DNA of 64,000 bases from Patiria pectinifera (Eukaryota; Echinodermata; Asteroidea; Valvatida; Asterinidae). Below are positions 33,472 through 43,200 of this stretch, one piece after another; position 1 is the first letter of the stretch, and each line of letters begins with the position of its first letter. The stretch covers positions 29,161,513 through 29,225,512 of the forward strand of contig CM057147.1 in assembly GCA_029964075.1 (NCBI GenBank), read 5' to 3'. The notes below the pieces were generated by a model. The model was given only the letters and a program-made list of their open reading frames with translations, made no database searches and had not been told where the DNA came from. The translations under genes were made by a program, and so were the position numbers.

Positions 33472-35318
33472 CTACATTAGAACAGCAGAAATTGTTCTTC
33501 TTAGATTAGTGTATAAATTTACTGCAGACTCTGGACATTTGGGAAATTCGTATCCATTTTCAGCCATAACTGAACAGCAGAGTTCATGCACGTCTTCGTG
33601 GCAGAGGATCCGTGCTCTATATCTGCATTCATCTTTGGCGATATCAACTCTCACTGAAGACACATTGCAAATGCAATCTGTAGTGTCGTAGAGTGTAGGC
33701 AAGAAGTACATCACGTTTGGACGACCGAAGGGTACGCGAGCGTTCCTTGATGGTCGGATTAGGTGACGATTCCACGTGTTGACAACTTCATCCAACTCCG
33801 CCTGTGAACAGACAATAAACCATAACCTCATTGCAGCAACGGCACTAATAAAATTAAATTAAAAACACTGTGACCAATTCCAAGCCTATGTTATACAAAG
33901 AAAATGTTGGTGCACAGTGGGAATGCAGTGAATGGGTAATAGGAAGAAGGTCCAGTTTTAGAGACAGGAGGAAACCGGAGCACCTGGAGAAAACCAACGA
34001 GAGCGAGTACGGAATGGAAAACAAATGGACTTAAAGTCCATGGACCAAGCCGGGGCTCGAAACAGGGACCTCATAGTGCAAGGGGTCAAGTTTACAGTCT
34101 GGTGATTGCCCTTTTATACTGCTGCCGCGTTGATATCCCTGGTACCGAGCGCATGCCACCTATCTTGAAAATAGTTAATAGGCCTACATGCGCATACAAG
34201 TCCCTGGTTTTCTAATTTGCATCTCCGGTGGGACGCTACAATTACCAAATTGAAATTAATTTGACTCCTCGTGGACCAAGCTTTGCTATATAGTGATAAC
34301 TTATTGGAAAGCTAAAAACAAGTACAATTCGATAAATTATATATTCAACTTTAAAATAATAGGGAATCTTTTTCAACTCGCAATTTTCAAAAACATCGAA
34401 GCAGGTTTTAGAGTCATCGACCTTATAGGTTAAGTACCTCCACGCATGCACATTTTAATTTCACATACCCACCTGAATAAGATGCATGAAGCAGAACTGT
34501 ACGAGATTGACATCAAGGAAGTCCCCAACAAATTCGCCCTCATCTATCATACCCTGAAAGAGACAAATCCAATAGTCGGTGCATTCTCGTCGCAAAATGG
34601 ACCACATGTATTCGATCCTTTGATTTGCTGTACTCGGTCCCTCCAGGTAGCTGTGACCTGTCTCTTCATCGTTTTCATCATCCATCTGTAGAAATGTCTG
34701 GATATGCTTCACATGGCCATTCTCAGTACCAAGATCACCCCGGACGAACCTTGGACATCCAGAAAGGGATTCTACAGCTTCCATGTAGTAACCCCAAGTC
34801 AGCTGTGGATCTGAAGAAGTGTTGTACGCATTCATCCAAACGATTCGTCGTGAGAAGCCGTCGACGCATCCGTTGATGCAGATGCCATATCTCCTAAGTT
34901 TGTCATAGCTATCTATGTGCCAGATGAAGTTTGGACCTTTGGCATAGTACGAGCGACGCAGCAACCTTCGTTTTCTTCTTTGTGTGTTGCCTTCAGGATC
35001 AAGAATTTGAAGTATCATTCGCACATCTTCCTTTTTACATTGTAAGTTATGCAAGTGGCATTTCTCGGACATCCATCTGTATCCATGAAGTTTACCAGAA
35101 ATTTGGATTTGATCATGAATAAATTCGACAACATCTGTAATGTTGGAGTAATATTTTCTGCGGAACAGACCAAGTTTTCTTAGAATTCGTTTGAGGTGTC
35201 GTAGTGATAAAATAATGCCATGCTCCAGCGCCAATATCTGTACAATATCTTTGTACAGAAGGCCCATTTCAAAGTACAGCTTGATGGCTTCATCTCTCAG
35301 GTTGTTGACAGCATCCAT
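33472..35318 (-). CDS. DDE integrase-like transposase (two exons)
   Basis: Exon 1 is 34473-35318, exon 2 is 33472-33801; donor CAG-GTGGGT and acceptor TTCACAG-GC join in phase 0 to give 391 residues. Residues about 1-60 form a helix-turn-helix region (MGLLYKDIVQILALEHGI). The rve-type core has D in FIWHIDSYDK, D in VRGDLGTENG and E in NQRIEYMWSI, with 40 residues between the second D and the E. The exon 2 part (NTWNRHLIRPSRN..PFGRPNV) is a family C-terminal region, rich in Cys further on. The frame has no breaks, so it may still be functional. A possible acceptor just before the ATG suggests a 5' UTR intron. It lies centrally between the palindrome-array TIRs and should bind those ends. Confidence 0.85.
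33880..34140. repeat. SINE-like repeat in the transposase intron
   Basis: Contains GAGGAAACCGGAGCACCTGG then AGAAAACC, a core found in dispersed repeats of many animals. A minus-strand tRNA-like part has box B-like GTTTCGAGCCC. It is inserted between the two transposase exons. Confidence 0.5.
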
Positions 35319-35631
35319 TGTCTGCAGCCTGAAAGGAGATTAATACGTATTTCATTACATGCATACACTCTAGACATCATGTCTGTTACCAATACACTGA
35401 GTGAGCTCAGTTTTAGACAAGACGGATTACCAGAACAACTTTAATTAACGTGCCATGTTCAACCATGTACGATAAAGTAACAGAATGACACTCAATTCAA
35501 TGCGATATAGGCCTAGGTCACGTACTACCTGTTTAGTCACTGAAAATGCTGTCTAGACTTTCCACGCCACTTAGGATTACACAAGTTACACCTTTCTGTG
35601 TACGTACTTCTGTCAAAGCAACCGGGAGATT

Positions 35632-35904
35632 ATGTCGTGCGCACGAGATATAAGTCGTGCGCACGAGATAAATTATGTCGTGCGCACGAGATATATGTCG
35701 TGCGCACGAGATAAATTATGTCGTGCGCACGAGATATATGTCGTGCGCACGAGATAACTTATGTCGTGCGCACGAGATATATGTCATGCGCACGAGATAT
35801 ATGTCGTGCGCACGAGATAAATTATGTCGTGCGCACGAGATATATGTCGTGCGCACGAGATAAATTATGTCGTGCGCACGAGATATATGTCGTGCGCACG
35901 AGAT
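35632..35904. repeat. right palindrome array of the transposon
   Basis: Thirteen copies of GTCGTGCGCACGAGATA (one altered to GTCATGCG) in the orientation inverse to the left array, with the same ATATAT and AATTAT linkers. Confidence 0.9.
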
Positions 35905-36339
35905 AAAAAAAAAAAATTGGATGTCCCTTTAGGGGCTCCGTAGTAGGGAAACCGGAAGCAGAACTATTATTTTTTTGGCCTAATTAGGCACGATCACAGG
36001 GAAAAACATAATGCACACACTTGATGCGTAGTGTGCATTATGGTAGCCTTTCGTGTTTACTCGGCATCCGGAATGCAGTATGGCGAACGAGTCGCGGGCT
36101 ACACCGCACGACCATTGAGAAAATGTCTTAGATAAATTAGTATGTTCGCATCGCCATATCGCGATCAGGCTCCAGATCCTCGTAATCCTGTTCGTAAGTG
36201 TGACGTCATCTCAACTTAGCCATGATGGTGTAGCATGGCACCAATGGAACCGGAATTTAACGCAACTTGAGTGATTATCCAATGGGCGCTCGTAATCAGT
36301 GGTGCGTGCGCGTGTATGACGAAGTCACTTACGAACCGG

Positions 36340-36492
36340 ATAGACCTGAGACGTAATGACGTAATGGCTTTGTTTACATATGCGCTTTCCGATGGGAGCG
36401 AAGTCGGGACGCCAGATAAAGTGGGGTCCGTCTACTACATAGGAAAGCGCACATGTAAACAAAGTGTGACGTCATTACGTCTTAGGTCTATT
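36340..36492. repeat. hairpin with ATAGACCT ends
   Basis: Arms of about 65 bases: ATAGACCTGAGACGTAATGA and its inverse outside, then GTTTACATATGCGCTTTCC and its inverse inside. The inner arm TGTAAACAAAGTGTGACGTC is shared with the hairpin at 57594, the outer arm is not. Confidence 0.75.
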
Positions 36493-38689
36493 GTATTTCC
36501 ATGATTTCTGGGAACCGGAAACGACAACTCCTGTGCGATTGACCAGCCACCGTAGATACCACCCCGAGTACTTGAAGACATACTATGAAAGAAAAAGTTG
36601 ACAAATAAGACTTCGTTTTTGGAGAACCCACGCATTTTCATCCAAACAGAAAACGGAATAAATTAATTGTCAAAGATTTCACCCGCCAACGTGAACATGT
36701 CTGTGTACTGCTATTAGATAAAATAATTTTGGGTCAACTTTTGGGGATAAATTTGGGAAAGATTAGCGATACACGTTTTAAAATTTTGTGCACGTTAGAT
36801 GCACGTTTATTGAATGCACGTGACATGATTCTCACGTCAGTTTCATCAGTTTGTATGGATTACTGTCAACCAAGGTTAGTTTTGGATACTTGACTATTAA
36901 TTTTAATGTAAACATTGATGTACTAGGACACATGACATAGGTTGAGAAAGACACAATTTCATGAGTTTGGGGATCAAATCAGTCAGTTTAATTAATCTAG
37001 TTCATATTGCAATTGATTCATGTATGTGCAGGTACATTTTGACATAATCATAGAGACTTATTGTATTTTTTGGTTTTAAGTTAATTGCAGATTGAACCGC
37101 ATACGCATAGCATCACAAACGTCTTGAGAGTACAAACCCGTCACGAATTTGGCTACACATTTGCTATTGGTACAATACAAGGGCATAGAGATTTAAATCG
37201 TCATTCGTCATCAAAGGAGTCCTTTTTGTTGTCGTCCATCACATTATACATTCATAATTTTGCTTTCTTGTATTGGATCCTGAATTTCCTACACTGCAAA
37301 AACTGTGTTTAGCAATTAAACACTTTCCTCAAATTTTCTTCGTATCACTAAAGGATGGATGTAGTGTTTAACGAGGTGTTAACATTATTGAACAGTGATG
37401 TTTAGGAATCGGACACGTAACGTTTAGCTTCTAAACATGTTTACAAAGTGATAGCAAGATTGTGTTTGATTATGGTGTAAATCGAGGACACACACGTGCA
37501 ACATCATCGGTGAATCGAGGACAGGAACCAAATCGAGGACGACCTCGATTAGAAACCGTGTACAAAACTATTCTAAGCTTTTGAAAACTAAATATAGGAT
37601 CGAAAACGTTAATAATTTTGGCTAATGTTTGACTCAAAAGGAAGATCGTGTGAATATAGGGCCTTCTTTATTTGGGTTTCGTTTAAACGTTTTGGAAAAT
37701 TTGTAACGTAAACGGATTTAGAATGTTTTGTTTAAACGTTTAAAAGTGTAAACGTAAACGTCGCATCCCTACAAATAACGTATGCTACAAATTAAAAGCA
37801 ATCGTCAGCAGTGACCTAAAAAAGTCCAATCTATTTATTTTAAACAAGAGTCATGTACATTTCTTATTGTGTTCTGTAGATTTATTTGTTGATCCATTGC
37901 ATTTATCTCTAAATAAATACCAGGTTATTTGATCGATTTGTGTAAGGTGACTAACAAAGTACCTTTTCCGATTTTTTTTTATATTAACACAAAAAGCAAT
38001 ATACACAGAGGCGTGGTTTTGAAGAAATGTAAAATCAGTTTATTGTCTGAACTTTAATGGTTGTGAATAATTAGCATATAAAGTTTATTATGTACAATGT
38101 ACATGTAGTATTGCACTTTGCTTTCCTATGTGCACAGATTTCTCACATAACAATATCAACTTCATGTTGTCTCCTCTAGCGCACTGCCCGAGTAAAACAT
38201 TTGACCCTAAATTGCAGGAATTAATTTTGGCAAGTTGTAAATCTCCCCATTAATACATCTTGAATTTACAAATCTATTACAAAATTTTCATTGAAATGTC
38301 AATTCGACACTAATTTGCAAAAAACACACACCATGTTTAAGTGCTCTATGAACCCTTTCAAATAGTGCCCCGAAATATGGAAATTATTCTTTACCAATAA
38401 TAATGGTTTATCCAATTTTAAAGAAATATCACATGTTCACTTGGGGATTTCTATGATTTGTTCACGTGCGCCACGTTCGGCAAATCTCTTCCCAATTTTG
38501 TGCCTGATTTCTTGTCACTGCCTTTTTTGACATGTAGACGACGTTTTGAGACACTAAAATTGCTTTGCAAGCATGAAACCAATATTTAGCTAAATGAATT
38601 TGAAGCTAAAAAAATCAACAAATTGGCAATGCATGGGGAAATTCTGAGGAAAAGTCAATGTGTTCCACGGAAGAGGCCTTCATTATATA
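36493..38689. other. intergenic, no gene seen
   Basis: AT-rich. A cluster of CGAGGACA/ATCGAGGAC motifs occurs at 37480-37550. No exon supported. Confidence 0.35.
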
Positions 38690-39086
38690 CAACTGTTGTA
38701 GTACTCGTAATCGTACTCCTCATACTCCCGCAAAGACAGAACTCACTCGTACTAGTACACGTACTTTGCAAATGTTCTCCCACAGGAATTAAATTTTTTA
38801 AGAGGTACATGCAGGAAAAGAACCAGTTCTCTACTATTTGGGAGGCTTCTGCATTTGTTTAATGCCTACTTTGATAGCAAAAAGTCCTTGAGAACACGTG
38901 CACCCATTTAAATTTGCTCCTACCCATGGAAAGTACTTGAAGTTTTACTTGTACTCGTACTCGAGTACCTTTTCGGTACCTGTACTCGTACTCGTGGGGG
39001 AACAAATTGCCTTGTACTCATACTCATATTAATGGCAAAGTACTTGTACTCATGGAAAGGTACTCGACTCCGACGGTTACAGCCTG
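38690..39086. repeat. GTACTCGTACTC-rich repeat
   Basis: Arrays of ACTCGTACTCGTA flank a less repetitive middle; the architecture is like 20284-21153 (ACTCG arrays inside a MITE) but the termini are unclear. Confidence 0.5.
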
Positions 39087-39087
39087 A

Positions 39088-39762
39088 TAGTCCGAAGGTT
39101 CGATAGTCCGAAGGTTCTTTTAGTCTGAAGGGTAATTAGTCCGAAGGTTCATTAGTCCGAAGGGCCCATTAGTCCGAAAATAGAATAAGGTTAATTAATC
39201 CGAAGGTTCGATAGTCCGAATAGACGATAGGGTTCGCTGGTCCAAATAGATGGTAAGGTTCGATAGTCCGAATATACGGTAGGGTTTGATTGTCACAATT
39301 GATAATAAGGTTGGACAGTCCGAATGGGCAATATGGTTCGTCAGTTTGACACTTCGGACTATCGGACATTTCTGTTGATTTGGTCTATCGGACCTTATTG
39401 TTGATTCGGACTATCAGACCTTATTGTCGATTCGGACTATCGGACCTTATAGTCTTTTCGGACTATCGAGCCTTGTTGTCAATTCGGAATAATGAACCTT
39501 CGGACTATTGAACCTTATTTTTGTTTCAGACTATTGAACCTTCGGACTGATTACGTTATTCTAAATTGGGACTACCAAACCTTCGGAAAAACGAACTTTC
39601 GGACTATAATGAACCTTCAAATTAATGAAGGTTCGGACTATTGCATCAAATGTTTGGATTAACGAACCTTATTTCATTTTCGGACTAACGAACCCCCTCT
39701 TATGGAAATGTTGCGCATTCGGACTATCGAACCTCCAGCCTAAAGAACCTTCGGACTATCGG
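39088..39762. repeat. inverted arrays of TAGTCCGAAGGTTC
   Basis: The left half is a head-to-tail array of GATAGTCCGAAGGTTC-like units. From about 39350 the array continues in the inverse orientation (CCTTCGGACTATC). The ends read CCTGATAGTCCGAAGGTTC and, inverted, CCCGATAGTCCGAAGGTTC. It is a foldback whose arms are themselves tandem arrays. Confidence 0.8.
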
Positions 39763-40164
39763 GCGGCCCCCAACTACAACACTGTTATACACTGTCCCTC
39801 TGGGGTCTAGAACAAAATTAGCCAATACATTTACATTATACATGTTATCAGTACAAGTGCTTCATTTCACACTTCCATTGGAAAAGTAACCGGTGATGAA
39901 GCCCAAGTGCAGGTATATCCACATCGGTAACAAAGAGTTAGATATGACTGACACGTTTATGCAATTGCTGCCACGCACCTAACACCCATGCAAAGATAAT
40001 ACAGATTTGTACACGTTCAGATGACACATTTCGCACACTCCACACCTAAGGGCAAAGTCCAAGCACATAGGTGTTCCCCTCACTGAACACTGGGGTCCTA
40101 ATGAAAAGGCCACACAGAGGCCACATGAGGAAGTGGGGGATTCGGTGACATCCCCGATAACTTT

Positions 40165-40230
40165 GTCTTGTTGACGACCTGTGGTGCGAGAGGGGCTGGA
40201 AGATTCTGTGCTATTCTGGATATCGTCCAC
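40165..40230 (-). pseudogene. duplicated fragment of the RABGEF1 final exon
   Basis: About 62 bases on the minus strand, GATATCCAGAATAGCACAGA through CCAGCCCC to GGTCGTCAACAA, match the 3' end of the RABGEF1 last exon at 40297-40358 with small indels. It reads in another frame and lacks the TGA after CAACAA, continuing open. It is a local duplication just downstream of the stop, possibly within the 3' UTR. Confidence 0.6.
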
Positions 40231-40292
40231 TTATCCCTGGTGCTAGGCAAGAGCGCCCTCAACAAATCCTACAAATGGCATACGTAAATTCC

Positions 40293-43200
40293 TCATTTGT
40301 TGACGACCTCTGGCACAAGCGGGGCTGGTAGATTCTGTGACGTGCTGGATATCTCTGTGTCCAGTCCTGCGGGCACCTTGGCCCTCCGGACGATCAAGGG
40401 CTTTTCTCTCAAAACGTCATCCACCTGTGACAAAATACAATCAATCAATTATATGAGGGGTGTTTACGAAATCTCGGCTTCTCCTCTGACTTTGGCTTCA
40501 GGTGTGTCTCCTGCTGCATGACTTTCATCCTCTGTTTCATCATGCAATTTTTTAATGGAGACAATTGGAGGATTTGCAGGATTGAAGTTGCATCCCAGTA
40601 AAAATGCCGCGGGAGTTAGGGTTAATGAACATAATGGGGTCCATAAAAAATGTTAATTACAGCGGTTGTTAGTTATAGGGATTGTGCATTATTCATGGAA
40701 TAGCATTGAATATTTTGGGAGCCAATGGGGATGTTTGTTATAGCCAAATGTTTGTTATAGCGGTGTTCGTTATCCGCTTCGTTCACCAGTACCCCTCATC
40801 GGCAAAGAAAGTACAGTTGGGGGTGACCGACTGACGCAATCTTGCCTGACTGCAATTTTGCTGCGACGCGCGGCCGTACCACTGCGTGTACTTGGTACAA
40901 ATCCCCTGGTGTACGTGCGTCACACACAAGGAACGGTGCGCGTCAACCAGCTAAATGTCCCGCCCATGGGACGTTGTTGTTAAGTAAAAGGGCGCCCTCT
41001 TTCGTTGGCGCACGGAGTCCATAGCGGCGTTTTCCTGTATTGCAATCTGCCCCTGGTTACCTGTTTGATGACGCTGTCCTTCCACGCAGTCATCTCGGCT
41101 TGCAGCTCCTTGGCGCTCTTCATCAGTCGGTCCTGCCGTCCCCGTAGCTCCTCCAGGGACGTGAGATTGGCGTACATCAATCGCAGTCCGTCACAGATGG
41201 GCTCCTGGGACAGGCCTCCCGGCGGTACGGCCTCGCCAGCCATGTAGCTGTCGTACTCCTCTTGGGTCAGTGACAGCGACTGTGCATCCAGGTTCTCTAT
41301 GAAGCTGATGGCACAACACTACCAAAAAAAAAAAAAAACAACCCACCAGTTTTGATATTATTCTGTTGGAAAATTAGCCGCATGCGTGTCATATTCACAT
41401 GGACCAGTGTGTCAACACTATACAAAATCTACCCTGCATTGGCTTTCATGAGTAGTCAATGTTGCACTATCAACAGTCCCCGTTTTGTACATTGTAATTG
41501 TGTTGAGTCAAATATCGGGGTTCCTAACACTTTGTGAAAACGAAATTCCCTAAATTTTCCCTGATATTCCATGAGAAATACTTTCATGTTAACAAGGTTG
41601 CTGGGAGGTGGTTGCAGCAAAGCAACTAAGATACTGATAATACACAGGCAACTTGTTGGCCAGCGATGGCCTCCTCCCCTGATAGCCATCCTTTCCTCAC
41701 CATATGCAACAGTATACAAATATAACATGGTTTGAGGGTGGACAGTCGATATTCACTCCCCGAGGTATTGGAATATGACAAACTAGTTTCCGAGGCGAAG
41801 CCGAGGGAACTAGTTTGTCAACTTCCAATACCAAGGGGAGCTAATATCGACTGTCCACCCGAAATAAACCATGTTATATTTGTTTTACTATACCTCATAC
41901 ATATTCAGTTGCCGATTTTTTTTTTTATATAAAACTTGTGCACTTCAAACAAAATTTTCGGAGAAACTTGTTCAGCTTACCAAAATAATATTGTTGCTCA
42001 ACTTCACTGGTTCGGTTCGTTTGCAATACAGTAACTACAGTTGTGGATACATTTTGTTTGTGTACAACTTTCTTTTGTACAGGAGGCATCTTTATTGTCC
42101 ACACATTTCCTCCCAGCACCGCATCATTGAGCTGGGAAAAATGATTATTTACGCGAACTGTTTGCGATGTTAGCGCGTGCGTACCACACCCGTGAAAAAA
42201 ATTCCTCGATTGCTTTGTAAAGTGCATGTGTAGTAGACTGTCACACGTGTAACCCGTGCGACAGTCTACTACACATGTGCATTTACCATGTGCAAGAATC
42301 CTCACACGCGTGTTTGGTAAACAGCAAAAATAACATCTGGCACGTGATCGTGAATTGACCAGTGAGAGTTCGCCTCTCGATCATGAATATGAATGAGGTA
42401 TAGTAAAGACGCACATATGCCAAACTCGTGAAAACCTTTCCCTTCTGGGTCACTGTCCTATTCCCTGAGTTTTCCCTGACTTTTTGTGTTTTTCCCAAAT
42501 TCCCTGAGGTTTCCCTATAGGGAAAAAAATGGAAACTCATTTTCAAGGTTCCCCTGAAAGTGGTTTGGAACTCTGAATATCCTTAAAAACTCAAGTCAAA
42601 TTGAATTTTTCTTGTATCTTTTGCACAACAAAACTGCAACCCAGTGCTCTAAATTTGAAGCATTAAGTCAGACCTGCATATATACACAATTTGGGGGGAA
42701 AAGAGGGGGAAACCATTCAGTAGTCTGGTGGCATCACTGTGGATAGAGTGTACAGAAATCAAGACTGGGTACCAGATATGGCTACTGACAAACTTGAATA
42801 AGCGAGTTGGGTATTCCAACTGCGCATGTGCACATCAAGATTTGACGATTTTTCTTTCGGGATAAACATTTCATCGTATGCGTGCAAAAGCATTGCGGGG
42901 TACCATCAAGATTGAATCTTTGAGATTCTGAAGTATTGTGTTCTGGAGTATAACATTTTGTAAAATGCTTTTTGGACAGCAAAGTGTTTTTAGGTGTCTT
43001 GTGTGTCAAAACTTTTGTGCGAACAAAAGTTCCATCTCTTTTCGATTGCACAAAAAATTTCACGGTTAATGCAGATTTGGTTACCACGTCCCCCATAGCC
43101 TTGTGTGCATTTATCTGCCACGGTTATCCGAAGAAAAAAACACAAAAAAAAACCAAAATCACTGAATCTTGCTGTGCACTAAACCGGCTTATTGTGCTGT

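Larger units (their letters stand above)
30807..35942 (-). mobile_element. integrase-type DNA transposon with palindrome-array TIRs
   Basis: Ends TACGGAGCCCCTAAAGGGAC on both sides, inverted, lie inside a 6-bp target duplication GTAGGG (30801-30806 and 35943-35948). The TIRs run about 250 bases (left) and 310 bases (right), largely made of TCGTGCGCACGA arrays. The minus strand carries a two-exon transposase with an rve/DDE core. A 6-bp duplication and an IS3-like integrase fit the eukaryotic IS3EU superfamily; that assignment is from memory of family traits. The left interior holds a HECT-like C-terminal segment (plus strand) and a decayed second copy of transposase exon 2. Confidence 0.85.
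30605..35980. mobile_element. Harbinger-like MITE interrupted by a 5.1-kb transposon
   Basis: The left part 30605-30806 and right part 35943-35980 form one copy of the MITE that is uninterrupted at 55626 and 58045. Ends are GGCCAAAAAAAAATAGTTCT and its inverse, with TAA on both sides (30602-30604 and 35981-35983). The inserted element occupies 30807-35942. Confidence 0.85.
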
